In this document: positions 24,891-39,403 of the stretch, piece after piece
How positions within the stretch are numbered: the stretch's first letter is position 1
How the letters are laid out: each line of letters opens with the position of its first letter
Source: Acanthosepion esculentum
Taxonomy: Eukaryota > Mollusca > Cephalopoda > Sepiida > Sepiidae
Direction: 5' to 3'
NCBI GenBank assembly: GCA_964036315.1
Contig: OZ038510.1
Location: forward strand, 79,581,349 to 79,645,348
Length of the DNA: 64,000 bases
Notes under the pieces: generated by a model
Told to the model about the DNA's origin: nothing
Seen by the model: the letters and a program-made list of their open reading frames with translations, nothing else
The model's database searches: none
Made by a program: the position numbers and the translations under genes

Positions 24891-27800
24891 ATTACTAACT
24901 ATAAAGATACGGACAGTCAAATCACTTCGGTGTCGGCATTTTGGTTTCGATCAGATACTCTGCAATATCGATGAATCTAATCAGCTCCCAGCAACATACA
25001 ATATGATAAAAATATTGCAAATTACTAACTATAAAGATACGGACAGTCAAATCACTTCGGTGTCGCCATTTTGGATTGGATCAGATACTCTGCAATATCG
25101 ATTAATCTAATCAGCTCCCAGCAACATACAATATGATAAAAATATTGCAAATTACTAACTATAAAGATACGGACAGTCAAATCACTTCGGTGTCGCCATT
25201 TTGGTTTCGATCAGATACGCTGCAATATCGATGAATCTAATCAGCTCCCAGCAACATACAATATGATAAAAATATTGCAAATTACTAACTATAAAAATAT
25301 CGGACAGTCAAATCACTTCGGTGTCGCCATTTTGGTTTCGATCAGATACACTGTAAGATCGATTAATCTAAGGAGCTCCCAGCAACATACTATATGATAA
25401 AAATATAGCAAATTACTAACTATAAAGATACGGACAGACATATATCTTCGGTGTCGCCATTTTGGATTCGATCAGATACCCTGCAATATCGATTAATCTA
25501 ATCAGCTCCCAGCAACATACAATATGATAAAAATATTGCAAATTACTAACTATAAAGATACGGACAGTCAAATCACTTCGGTGTCGCCATTTTGGTTTCG
25601 ATCAGATACACTGCAAGATCGATTAATCTAAGGAGCTCCCAGCAACATACTATATGATAAAAATATTGCAAATTACTAACTATAAAGATACGGACAGACA
25701 TATCTCTTCGGTGTCGCCATTTTGGTTTCGATCAGATACTCTGAAATATCGATTAATATAATCAGCTCCCAGCAACATACAATATGATAAAAATATTGCA
25801 AATTACTAACTACAAAGATACGGACAGTCAAATCACTTCGGTGTCGCAATTTTGGATTCGATCAGATACTCTGCAATATCGATTAATCTAATCAGCTCCC
25901 AGCAACATACAATATGATAAAAATATTGCAAATTACTAATTATAAAGATACGGACAGTCAAATCACTTCGGTGTCGCCATTTTGAATTCGATCAGATACT
26001 CTGCAATATCGATTAATCTAATCAGCTCCCAGCAACATACAATATGATAAAAATATTGCAAATTACTAACTCTAAAGATACGGACAGTCAAATCACTTCG
26101 GTTTCGCCATTTTGGATTCGATCAGATACTCTGCAATATCGATTAATCTAATCAGCTCCCAGCAACATACAATATGATAAAAATATTGCAAATTACTAAC
26201 TATAAAGATACGGACAGTCAAATCACTTCGGTGTCGGCATTTTGGTTTCGATCAGATACTCTGCAATATCGATGAATCTAATCAGCTCCCAGCAACATAC
26301 AATACGATAAAAATATTGCAAATTACTAACTATAAAGATACGGACAGTCAAATCACTTCGGTGTCGCCATTTTGGATTGGATCAGATACTCTGCAATATC
26401 GATTAATCTAATCAGCTCCCAGCAACATACAATATGATAAAAATATTGCAAATTACTAACTATAAAGATACGGACAGTCAAATCACTTCGGTGTCGCCAT
26501 TTTGGTTTCGATCAGATACGCTGCAATATCGATGAATCTAATCAGCTCCCAGCAACATACAATATGATAAAAATATTGCAAATTACTAACTATAAAGATA
26601 CGGACAGTCAAATCACTTCGGTGTCGCCATTTTGGTTTCGATCAGATACACTGCAAGATCGATTAATCTAAGGATCTCCCAGCAACATACTATATGATAA
26701 AAATATTGCAAATTCCTAACTATAAAGATACGGACAGACATATCTCTTCGGTGTCGCCATTTTGGTTTCGATCAGATACTCTGCAATATCGATTAATATA
26801 ATCAGCTCCCAGCAACATACAATATGATAAAAATATTGCAAATTACTAACTACAAAGATACGGACAGTCAAATCACTTCGGTGTCGCCATTTTGGTTTCG
26901 ATCAGATACGCTGCAATATCGATGAATCTAATCAGCTCCCAGCAACATACAATATGATTAAAATATTGCAAATTAATAATTATAAAGATACGGACAGTCA
27001 AATCACTTCGGTGTCGCCATTTTGGATTCGATCAGATACTCTGCAATATCGATGAATCTAATCAGCTCCAAGCAACAAACAATATGATAAAAATATTGCA
27101 AATTACTAACTATAAAGATACGGACAGTCAAATCACTTCGGTGTCGCCATTTTGGATTGGATCAGATACTCTGCAATATCGATTAATCTAATCAGCTCCC
27201 AGCAACATACAATATGATAAAAATATTGCAAATTACTAACTATAAAGATACGGACAGTCAAATCACTTCGGTGTCGCCATTTTGGTTTCGATCAGATACG
27301 CTGCAATATCGATGAATCTAATTAGCTCCCAGCAACATACAATATGATAAAAATATTGCAAATTACTAACTATAAAGATACGGACAGTCAAATCACTTCG
27401 GTGTCGCCATTTTGGTTTCGATCAGATACACTGCAATATCGATTAATCTAAGGAGCTCCCAGCAACATACTATATGATAAAAATATTGCAAATTACTAAC
27501 TATAAAGATACGGACAGACATATTTTTTGGTGTCGCCATTTTTGTTTCGATCAGATACTCTGCAATATCGATGAATCTAAGCAGCTCCCAGCAACATACA
27601 ATATGATTAAAATATTGCAAATTAATAATTATAAAGATACGGACAGTCAAATCACTTCGGTGTCGCCATTTTGGATTCGATCAGATACTCTGCAATATCG
27701 ATTAATCTAATCAGCTCCAAGCAACATACAATATGATAAAAATATTGCAAATTACTAACTATAAAGATACGGACAGTCAAATCACTTCGGTGTCGCCATT

Positions 27801-30800
27801 GTGGTTTCGATCAGATACTCTACAATATCGATTAATCTAAGCTGCTCCCAGAAACATAAAATATGATAAAAATATTGCAAATTACTAACTATAAAGATAC
27901 GTACAGTCAAATCACTTCGGTGGCGCCATTTTGGATTCGATCAGATACTCTGCAATATCGATTAATCTAATCAGCTCCCAGCAACATACAATATGATAAA
28001 AATATTGCAAATTGCTAACTATAAAGATACGGACAGTCAAATCACTTCGGTGTCGCCATTTTGGATTCGATCAGATACTCTGCAATATCGATTAATCTAA
28101 TCAGCTCCCAGCAACATACAATATGATAAAAATATTGCAAATTACTAACTATAAAGATACGGACAGGCATATATCTTCGGTGTCGCCATTGTGGTTTCGA
28201 TTACATACTCTACAATATCGTTTAATCTAAGCAGCTCCCAGCAACATACAATATGATAAAAATATTGCAAATTAATAACTATAAAGATACGGACAGTCAA
28301 ATCCCTTCGGTGTCGCCATTTTGGTTTCGATCAGATACTCTGCAATATCGATGAATCTAAGCAGCTCCCAGCAAAATACAATATGATAAAAATATTGCAA
28401 ATTAATAACTATAAAGATACGGACAGGCATATCTCTTCGTTGTCGCCATTTTGGTTTCGATCAGATACTCTGCAATATCGATTAATCTAAGCAGCTCCCA
28501 GCAACATACAATATGATAAAAATATTGCAAATTACTAACTATAAAGATACGGACAGTCAAATCACTTCGGTGTCGCCATTTTGGATTCGATCAGATACTC
28601 TGCAATATCGATTAATCTAATCAGCTCCAAGCTACGTACAATATGATAAAAATATTGCAAATTACTAACTATAAAGATACGGACAGTCAAATCACTTCGT
28701 GGTCGCCATTTTGGTTTCGATCAGATACTCTGCAATATCGATTAATCTAAGAAGCTCCCAGCAACATACAATATGATAAAAATATCGCAAATTAATAACT
28801 ATAAAGATACGGACAGGCAAATCACTTCGGTGTCGCCATTTTGGATTCGATCAGATACTCTGCAATATCGATTAATCTAATCAGCTCCCAGCAACATACA
28901 ATATGATAAAAATATTGCAAATTACTAACTATAAAGATACGGACAGTCAAATCACTTCGGTGTCGCCATTTTGGTTTCGATCAGATACTCTGCAATATTG
29001 ATGAATCTAATCAGCTCACAGCAACATACAATATGATAAAAATATCGCAAATTAATAACTATAAAGTTACGGACAGGCATATCGCTTCGGTGTCGCCATT
29101 TTGGTTTCGATCAGATACTCTGCAATATCGATTAATCTAATCAGCTCCCAGCAACATACAATATGATAAAAATATTGCAAATTACTAACTATAAAGATAC
29201 GGACAGTCAAATCACTTCGGTTTCGCCATTTTGGATTCGATCAGATACTCTGCAATACAGATTAATCTAATCAGCTGCAAGCAACATACAATATGATAAA
29301 AATATTGCAAATTACTAACTATAAAGATACGGACAGTCAAATCACTTCGGGGTCGCCATTTTGGTTTCGATCAGATACTCTGCAATATCGATTAATCTAA
29401 GAAGCTCCCAGCAACATACAATATGATAAAAATATCGCAAATTAATAACTATAAAGATACGGACAGGCAAATCACTTCGGTGTCGCCATTTTGGATTCGA
29501 TCAGATACTCTGCAATATCGATTAATCTAATCAGCTCCCAGCAACATACAATATGATAAAAATATTGCAAATTACTAACTGTAAAGATACAGACAGTCAA
29601 ATCACTTCGGTGTCTCCATTTTGGTTTCGATCAGATACTCTGCAATATTGATGAATCTAATCAGCTCACAGCAACATACAATATGATAAAAATATTGCAA
29701 ATTAATAACTATAATGATACGGACAGGCATATCTCTTCGTTGTCGCCATTTTGGTTTCGATCAGATACTCTGCAATATCGATTAATCTAAGCAGCTCCCA
29801 ACAACATACAATATGATAAAAATATTGCAAATTACTAACTATAAAGATACGGACAGTTAAATCACTTCGGTGTCGCCATTTTGGTTTCGATCAGATACTC
29901 TGCAATATCGATTAATCTTAGCTGCTCCCAGAACATACAATATGATAAAAATATTGCAAATTACTAACTATAAATATACGGACAGTCAAATCACTTCGGT
30001 GTCGCCATTTTGGTTTCGATCAGATACTCTGCAATATCGATTAATCTAAGCTTCTCCCAGCAATATACAATATGATAAAAATATTGCAAATTACTAACTA
30101 TAAAGATACGGACAGACAAATCACTTCGGTGTCGCCATTTTGGTTTCGATCAGCTACTCTGCAATATCGATTAATCTAAGCAGCTCCAAGCAACATACAA
30201 TATGATAAAAATATTGCAAATTACTAACTATAAAAATATCGGACAGTCAAATCACTTCGGTGTCGCCATTTTGGATTCGATCAGATACTCTGCAATATCG
30301 ATTAATCTAATCAACTCCCAGCAACATACAATATGATAAAAATATTGCAAATTACTAACTATAAAGATACGGACTGTCAAATCACTTCGGTGTCGCCACT
30401 TTGGTTTCGATCAGATACTCTGCAATATCGATGAATCTAAGCAGCTCCCAGCAACATACAATATGATAAAAATATTGCAAATTGCTAACTATAAAGATAC
30501 GGACAGTCAAATCACTTCGGTGTCGCCATTTTGGTTTCGATCACATACTCTGCAATATCGATGAATCTAATCAGCTCCCAGCAACATACAATATGATAAA
30601 AATATTGCAAATTAATAACTATAAAGATACGAAAAGGGATTTCTCCGCGGTATCGCCATTTTGGATTCGATCAGATACTCTGCAATATCGATTAATCTAA
30701 GCAGCTCCCAGCAACATACAATATGATAAAAATATTGCAAATTACTAACTATAAAGATACGGACAGTTAAATCACTTCGGTGTCGCAATTTTGGTTTCGA

Positions 30801-33800
30801 TCAGAAACTCTGCAATATCGATGTATCTAAGCTGCTCCCAGAACATACAATATGATAAAAATATTGCAAATTACTAACTATAAAGATACGGACAGTCAAC
30901 TCACTTCGGTGTCGCCATTTTTGTTTCGATCAGATACTCTGCAATATCGATTAATCTAAGCTTCTCCCAGCAATATACAATATGATAAAAATATTGCAAA
31001 TTACTAACTATAAAACTACGGACAGACAATTGACTTCGGTGTCGCCATTTTGGTTTCGATCAGATACTCTGCAATATCGATTAATCTAATCAGGTCCCAG
31101 CAACATACAATATGATAAAAATATTGCAAATTAATAACTATAAAGATACGGACAGGCATATCTCTTCGGTGTCGCCATTTTGGATTCGATCAGATACTCT
31201 GCAATATCGATTAATCTAAGAGGCTCCCAGCAACATACAATATGATAAAAATATTGCAAATTAATAAATATAAAGATACGGACAGGCATATCTCTTCGAT
31301 GTCGCAATTTTGGATTCGATCAGATACTCTGCAATATCGAATAATCTAAGAGGCTCCCAGCAACATACAATATGATAAAAATATTGCAAATTAATAAATA
31401 TAAAGATACGGACAGGCATATCTCTTCGATGTCGCCCTTTTGGTTTCGATCAGATACTCTGCAATATCGATTAATCTAAGATGCTCACAGCAACATAAAA
31501 TATGATAAAAATATTGCAAATTAATAAATATAAAGATACGGACAGGTATATCTCTTCGGTGTCGCCATTTTGTTTGGGATCAGATACTCTGCAATATCGA
31601 TTAATCAAACAGCTAACAGCAGCATACAATATGATAAAAATATTGCAAATTAATAAATATAAAGATACGGACAGGCATATCTCTTCGGTGTCGCCATTTT
31701 GGTTTCGATCAGATACTTTGCAATATCGATTAATCTAATCAGCACCCAGCAACATACAACATGATAAAAATATTGCAAATTAATAAATATAAGGATACGA
31801 ACAGGCATATCTCTTCGGTGTCGCCATTTTGGTTGCGATCAGATACTCTGCAATATCGATTAATCTAAGCTGCTCCCAGCACATTACACTATGATAAAAA
31901 TATTGCAAATTAATAAATATAAAGGTACGGACAGGCATATCTCTTCGATGTTGCCATTTTCGTTTCGATCAGATACTCTGCAATATCGATTAATCAAACA
32001 GCTCCCAGCAACATACAATATGATAAAAATATTGCAAATTAATAAATATAAGGATACGGACAGGTATATCTCTTCGATGTCGCCCTTTTGGTTGCGATCA
32101 GATACTCTGCAATATCGATTAATCTAAGCTGCTCCCAGCAACATACAATATGATAAAAATATTGCAAATTAATAAATATAATGATTCGGAAAGGTATATC
32201 TCTTCGGTGTCGCCATTTTGGATTCGATCAGATACACTGCAATATCGATTAATCTAAGCAGCTCCCAGCAACATACAATATGATAAAAATATTGCAAATT
32301 AATCACTATAAAGATACAGACAGGCATATCTCTTCGGTGTCGCCATTTTGGTTTCGATCAGATACTCTGCAATATCGATTAATCTAAGCAGCTCCCAGCA
32401 ACATACAATATGATAAAAAAATTGCAAATTAATAACTATAAAGATACGGATAGGCATATCTTTTCGGTGCCGCCGTTTTGGTATCGATCAGATACTCTGC
32501 TATATCGATTATTCTAAGCCGCTTCCAGCAACATACAATATGATAAAAATATTGCAAGTTACTAACTATAAAGATACGGACAGTCAAATCACTTCGGTGT
32601 CGCCATTTTGGTTTCGATCAGAGACTCTACAATATCGATTAATCAAACAGCTCCCAGCAACATACAATATGATAAAAATATTGCAAATTAATAAATATAA
32701 AGATACGGACAGGTATATCTCTTCCCTGTCGACATTTTGGATTCGATCAGATACGCTGCAATATCGATTAATCTAAGCAGCTCCCAGCAACATACAATAT
32801 GATAAAAATATTGCAAATTAATAACTATAAAGATACGGACAGGCATATCTCTTCGGTGTCGCCATTTTTGTTTCGATCAGATACTCTGCAATATCGATTA
32901 ATCTAAGCAGCTCCCAGCAACATACAATATGATAAAAATATTGCAAATTAATAAATATAAAGATACAGACAGGCATATCTCTTCGGTGTCGCCATTTTTG
33001 TTTCGATCAGATACTCTGCAATATCGATTAATCTAAGCAGCTCCCAGCAACATACGATATGATAAAAATATTGCAAATTAATAACTATAAAGATACGGAC
33101 AGGCATATCTCTTCGGTGTCGCAATTTTGGATTCGATCAGATACTCTGCAATATCGATTAATCTAAGCAGCTCCCAGCAACATACAATATGATAAAAATA
33201 TTGTAAATTACTAACTATAAAGATACGGACAGTCAAATCACTTCGGTGTCGGCATTTTGGATTCGATCAGATACTCTGTAATATCGATTAATCAAACAGC
33301 TCCCAGCAACATACAATATGATAAAAATATTGCAAATTAATAAATATAAAGATACGGACAGGCATATCTCTTCGATGTCGCCATTTTCGTTTCGATCAGA
33401 TACTCTGCAATATCGATTAATCAAACAGCTCCCAGCAACATACAATATGATAAAAATATTGCAAATTAATAATATAAGGATACGGACAGGTATATCACTT
33501 CGATGTCGCCCTTTTGGTTGCGATCAGATAATCTGCAATATCGATTAATCTAATCTGCGCCCAGCAACATACAATATGATAAAAATATTGCAAATTAACA
33601 ACTATAAAGATACGGACAGGCATATCTCTTCGGTGTCGCCATTTTGGTTTCGCTCAGATACTCTGCAATATCGATTAATCTAAGCTGCTCCCAGAACATA
33701 CAATATGATAAAAATATTGCAAATTAATAACTATAAAGATACGGACAGTCAAATCACTTCGGTGTCGGCATTTTGGATTCGATCAGATACTCTGCAATAT

Positions 33801-36800
33801 CGATTAATCTAAGAGGCTCCCAGCAACATACAATATGATAAAAATATTGCAAATTAATAAATATAAAGATACAGACAGCTATATCTCCTCGCTGTCGCCA
33901 TTTTGGATTCGATCAGATAGTCTGCAATATCAATTAATCTAAGCAGCTCACATCAACATACAATATGATAAAAATATTGCAAATTAATAAATATAAGGAT
34001 ACGGACAGGAATATCTCTTCGGTGTCGCCATTTTGGTTGCGATCAGATACTCTGCAATATCGATTAATCTAAGCAGCTCCCAGCAACATACAATATGATA
34101 AAAATATTGCAAATTAATAAATATAATGGTACGGATAGGCATATCTCTTCGATTTCGCCATTTTCGTTTCGATCAGATACTCTGCAATATCGATTAATCA
34201 AACAGCTCCCAGCAACATACAATATGATAAAAATATTGCAAATTAATAAATATATGGATACGGACAGGTATATCTCTTCGATGTCGCCCTTTTGGTTGCG
34301 ATCAGATACTCTGCAATATCGATTAATCTAAGCAGCTCCCAGCAACATACAATATGATAAAAATATTGCAAATTAATAACTATAAAGATACGGACAGGCA
34401 TATCTCTTCGGTGTCGCCATTTTGGATCCGATCAGATACTCTGCAATATCGATTAATCTAAGCAGCTCCCAGCAACATACAATATGATAAAAATATTGCA
34501 AATTAATAACTATAAAGATACGGACTGGCATATCTCTTCGGTGTCGCCATTTTTGTTTCGATCAGATACTCTGCAATATCGATTAATCTAAGCAGCTCCC
34601 AGCAACATAAATATGATAAAAATATTGCAAATTAACAACTATAATGTTACTGACAGGCATATCTCTTCGGTGTCGCCATTTTGGTTTCGCTCAGATACTC
34701 TGCAATATCGATTAATCTAAGAAGCTCCCAGCAACATACAATATGATAAAAATATTGCAAATTACTAACTATAAAGATACGGACAGTCAAATCACTTCGG
34801 TGTCGCCATTTTGGATTCGATCAGATACTCTGCAATATCGATTAATCTAAGAAGCTCCTAGCAACATATAATATGATAAAAATATTGCAAATTAACAACT
34901 ATAATGATACGGACAGGCATATCTCTTCGATGTCGCCATTTTGGTTTCGCTCATATACTCGGCAATATCGATTAATCTAAGCAGCTCCCAGTAACATACA
35001 ATATGATAAAAATATTGCAAATTACTAACTATAAAGATACGGACAGTCAAATCACTTCGGTGTCTGCATTTTGGATTCGATCAGATAATCTGCAATATCG
35101 ATTAATCTAAGCAGCTCCCAGCAACATACAATATGATAAAAATATTGCAAATTAATAACTATAAAGATGCGGACAGGCATATCTCTTCGGTGTCGCCATT
35201 TTGGATTCGATCAGATACTCTGCAATATCGATTAATCTAAGCAGCTCCCAGCAACATACAATATTATAAAAATATTGCAAATTAATAACTATAAAGATAC
35301 AGACAGGCATATCTCTTCGGTGTCGCAATTTTGGATTCGATCAGATACTCTGCAATATCGATTAATCTAAGCAGCTCCCAGCAACATAGAATATGATAAA
35401 AATATTGCAAATTAATAACTATAAAGATACAGACAGGCATATCTCTTCGGTGTCGCAATTTTGGATTCGATCAGATACTCTGCAATATCGATTAATCTAA
35501 GCAGCTCCCAGCAACATACAATATGATAAAAATATTGCAAATTACTAATTATAAAGATACGGACAGTCAAATCCCCTCGGTGTTTGCCATTTTGGTTTCG
35601 CTCAGACACTCTGCAATATCGATTAATCTAAGCAGCTCCCAGCAACATACAATATGATAAAAATATTGCAAATTACTAACTATAAAGATACGGACAGTCA
35701 AGTCACTTCCGTGTCGGCATTTTGGATTCGATCAGATACTCTGCAATATCGATTAATCTAAGGAGCTCACAGCAACATACAATATGATAAAAATATTGCA
35801 AATTAATAAGTATAAAGATACGGACAGGCATATCTCTTCGATGTCGCCATTTGGATTCGATCAGATACTCTGCAATATCAATTAATCTAAGAGGCTCCCA
35901 GCAACATACAATATGATAAAAATATTGCAAATTAATATCTATAAAGATACGGACAGGCATATCTCTTCGATGTCGCCATTTTTGTTTCGCTCAGATACTC
36001 TGCAATATCGATTAATCTATGCAGCTCCCAGCAACATACAATATGTTAAAAATATTGCAAATTAACAACTATAATGATACGGAGAGTCAAATCACTTCGG
36101 TGTCGGCATTTTGGATTCGATCAGATACTCTGCAATATCGATTAATCTAAGCAGCTCCCAGCAACATACAATATGATAAAAATATCGCAAATTAATAACT
36201 ATAAAGATACAGACAGGCATATCTCTTCGGTGTCGCCATTTTGTATTCGATCAGATACTCTGCAATATCGATTAATCTAAGCAGCTCCCAGCAACATATA
36301 ATATGATAAAAATATCGCAAATTAATAACTATAAATATACGGACAGGCATATCTCTTCGGTGTCGCCATTTTGGATTCGATCAGATACTCTGCAATATCG
36401 ATTAATCTAAGCAGCTGCCAGCAACATACAATATGATAAAAATATTGCAAATTAATAAATATAAAGATACGGACAGGCATATCTCTTCGGTGTCTCCATT
36501 TTGGTTTCGATCAGATACTCTGCAATATCGATTAATCTAAGCAGCTCCCAGCAACATACAATATGATAAAAATATCGCAAATTAATAACTATAAAGATAC
36601 GGAGAGGCATATCTCTTCGGTGTCGCCATTTTGGATTCGATCAGATACTCTGTAATATCGATTAATCTAAGCAGCTCCCAGCAACATACAATATGATAAA
36701 AATATTGCAAATTAATAACTATAAAGATACGGACAGGCATATCTCTTCGCTGTCGCCATTTTGGTTTCGATCAGATACTCTAAATTATCGATTATTCTAA

Positions 36801-37750
36801 GCCGCTTCCAGCAACATACAATATGATAAAAATATTGGATATTATTAAATTTAAAGTCATGGACAGGCATATCTATTCGGTGTCGCCATTTTGATTATGA
36901 TCGGATACTCTGCAATATCGATTAATCTAAGCAGCTCCCAGCAACATACAATATGATAAAAATATTGCAAATTAATAACTATAAAGATACGGACAGGCAT
37001 ATCTCTTTGATTTCGCCATTTTAGTTTCGATCAGATACTCTGCAATATCGATTAATCTAAGCAGCTCCCAGCAACATACAATATGATAAAAATATTGCAA
37101 ATTAATTACTATAAAGATACGGATAGGGATTTCTACTCCCTGTCGCCATTTTGATTTCAATTATATACTCTGCAATATCGATTAATATAAGCAGCTCCCA
37201 GCAACATAAAATATGTCAAAAATATTGCAAATTAATAACTATAAAGATACGGACACTGATTTTTCTTCGGGGTCACCATTTTATTTCGATCAGATACTCT
37301 GCAATATTGATTCATCTAAGCAGCACCCATCAACATACGATATGTCAAAAATATTTCAAATTAATAACTATAAAGATACGGGCAGGCATATCTCTTCGAT
37401 GTCGCCATTTTGGTTTCGATCAGATACTCTGCAATATCGATTTAACTAAGCAGCTCCCAGCAACATACAATATGTTAAAAATATCGCAAATTAATAACTA
37501 TAAACATACGGACAGGCATTTTTCTTCGGTGTCGCCATTTTGGTTTTGATCAGATACTCCGCAATATCGATTTAACTAAGCAGTACCTATCAACCTATGG
37601 TATGATAAATATATTGCAAATTAATAACTATAAAGATATGGAGAATGATTTCTCTTCGGTGCCGCCATCTTTATTTCGATCATATCCTATTCAGTACAGA
37701 CTTGGCTAGACAAGTTCCTCAACGCACAATAGAATAAAAATACTTCATAA

Positions 37751-38239
37751 AACAGGTCTTATTTTACATTGGAAATGTCACTAAGTGTTATTTAGGTTAT
37801 AACGCAAAAGCTATGAGCCGACATTTCACGGTGTCTTGTTATATGTCGACAGCAGACAATGTAATTTTTGCAAAGACGTATAAGTAGGTCAACAGAAGCG
37901 GAAGTGTGAATAAAATGTTTCACTCTAACATTTATCCTTTTATGTATCAACTTAAAATGAATTAAAAAAAAATGAATTTGATAAGTTGTGAAAACGGTCA
38001 GGCATAACTATTTTAAGCCAACCCAGAATTAATATAAATTGTAGGATTTAAAGAAATGTATATATTCATCAGATTAGCGGAGAATCAAGTCAGAATGAAG
38101 GATGTGAGGTGATACACTTCAATACCTGACAAGGTGAAATCCTAATTTCAAAATATGACTAAGTTAGCGAGATAACCTATTACAAAAAAATAAATGAAAA
38201 CGTTTAAATCCATGACCTCACATTATTCAAAAGTTATAA
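37751..38239. other. AT-rich stretch with no recognised feature
   Basis: Sequence between the satellite end and the Penelope-type fragment. I see no repeat relationship, RNA gene or ORF of note. Confidence 0.5.
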
Positions 38240-38585
38240 CATATAATTCAATATATATATGACGTCATGAGCTGTAGTGCGATTTTCGCTTTCAGCGTTT
38301 TATATGCACGTGTTTATCGTTGCTTGGAAATCATCCATGTAAACAAATAATACTATCATCAATTCTTGTTCGTGTATTGCATAAATATATTGTGTAATTG
38401 TCATCTTTGATAATGGCTTATGTAAGCCGAAAGCTCAGATTGGATTAAATAAAGAAAAGTATGTATCAATATTGTGATTTTCTTTCATTATTTAATGATA
38501 ATGTTATTAAGATTATCAGACTATATGAAAAAAACTTACATAAAATATATAGACAACGCTTATCTGTATTATTTAATGAGACATG

Positions 38586-38590
<5 letters not shown>
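38240..38590 (+). mobile_element. Penelope-type terminal (pLTR-like) fragment
   Basis: Plus-strand counterpart of 7,024-7,416. It has gacgtcatgagctgt, gcgattttcgctttcagcg, a hammerhead-type motif at 38,401-38,443, then about 140 nt ending AATGAGACATGT, then (AT)n. The copies are inverted relative to each other and lie on either side of the 130-bp array. Confidence 0.6.
38401..38443 (+). ncRNA. Hammerhead-like motif, diverged core
   Basis: Reads ATCT, TTGATAA, helix II GGCTTA/TAAGCC with loop TG, GAAA, GCTC, AGAT. Helix I is ATCT/AGAT. Positions 3 and 8 are T and A, which keeps a pair. Helix III is shortened by one base compared with the 3,361 motif (GCTC versus GTACTC). Probably a decayed ribozyme. 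Confidence 0.5.

Positions 38591-38674
<84 letters not shown>
38590..38674. repeat. (AT)n microsatellite
   Basis: About 84 bp of AT following AATGAGACATGTATTA. Confidence 0.97.
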
Positions 38675-38679
<5 letters not shown>

Positions 38680-38766
38680 AAATTTGTCAATTAGCTGATT
38701 TATGTTACCTTCAGCGTCCTGAGTTTCGTAGACGGACACTCCTTTCACTCGTCAGTGGGTATCAGC

Positions 38767-38767
<1 letters not shown>

Positions 38768-38814
<47 letters not shown>

Positions 38815-38830
38815 GCATTTAACATTTGTA

Positions 38831-38857
<27 letters not shown>
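38768..38857. repeat. (AG)n and (AT)n microsatellites
   Basis: About 44 bp of AG at 38,768-38,811, a short spacer, then about 27 bp of AT at 38,831-38,857. Confidence 0.95.
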
Positions 38858-38865
<8 letters not shown>

Positions 38866-39240
38866 AAATTATTGGTAGTCTGTATGGAATTTTCAAAACG
38901 ATATTGATCCCTTGAGAGCTCTATGTGAAAGAAAGAGCAAAAATTATTATATAACTAGAAACAAACACTTAAAAAGCCATAAGTAATATTTTTTAGATTG
39001 ATCACCACGGGTCCTAATATCAGTTAATACAAGGATACGCCATTTACTTTGCCCCCACCTTCATACACGAAAATAACTATATATTTATTTCTCCCACTCT
39101 CTCAATATGAAATCACTATTTTTAATTTTTTTAACCAGGAGTGAATTTTTCCATTTTCATTTGCTTTAGAGGTCTGAAGATTTGAAGCCGTTTATTATCG
39201 AAATAAATATTACCTATCGTTTTTTAAGTGTTTGTTTGGC

Positions 39241-39243
<3 letters not shown>
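38858..39243. other. AT-rich stretch with no recognised feature
   Basis: No ORF, repeat or RNA motif that I can support. Confidence 0.45.
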
Positions 39244-39276
<33 letters not shown>

Positions 39277-39338
39277 GAAATATAGTCTTAAGATGTGCTA
39301 TATTTATGGGATAAAGTGCTCAATATAAGAGATAGAGC

Positions 39339-39400
<62 letters not shown>
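39244..39400. mobile_element. (AT)n-flanked short pLTR fragment (family 2, minus)
   Basis: The fragment at 39,273-39,345 (gaagaaatatagtcttaag, gtgctatatttatgggataa, gagatagagcgtgt) matches 8,770-8,842 and is flanked by (AT)n at 39,244-39,272 and 39,345-39,400. The hammerhead part is missing from this copy. Confidence 0.65.

Positions 39401-39403
<3 letters not shown>

Larger units (their letters stand above)
13221..37750 (+). repeat. ~24.5-kb satellite array, 130-bp unit
   Basis: About 188 tandem copies of a 130-bp AT-rich unit containing gtcgccattttggtttcgat, cagatactctgcaatatcga, ttaatctaagcagctcccag, caacatacaatatgataaaa, atattgcaaattaataacta and taaagatacggacag. The period is exact in most of the array (gatcagatac at 14,041 and 14,171). 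Two main subtypes differ after ggacag: GCATATCTCTTCG and TCAAATCACTTCG. The first and last ~1 kb are strongly diverged. Occasional 1-12-bp indels occur (for example a shortened unit at about 22,550). Each unit has the dyad TGCAATAT...ATATTGCA. No other element interrupts it. Open frames inside are by-products of the period (three units = 390 nt). A centromeric or heterochromatic role is possible but not shown. Confidence 0.97.

Noticed and set aside
14367..37549. Many 60-132-codon frames reading MIKILQINNYKDTD... on plus or TVRIFIVINLQYF... on minus
   Set aside because: The unit is 130 bp, not a multiple of three, so frames cycle every 390 bp. Open length is a by-product of the repeat, and both strands are equally open.
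13221..37750. CRISPR-like regular repeat array
   Set aside because: No unique spacers: the 130-bp units are contiguous and wholly repeated. The genome is eukaryotic in character.
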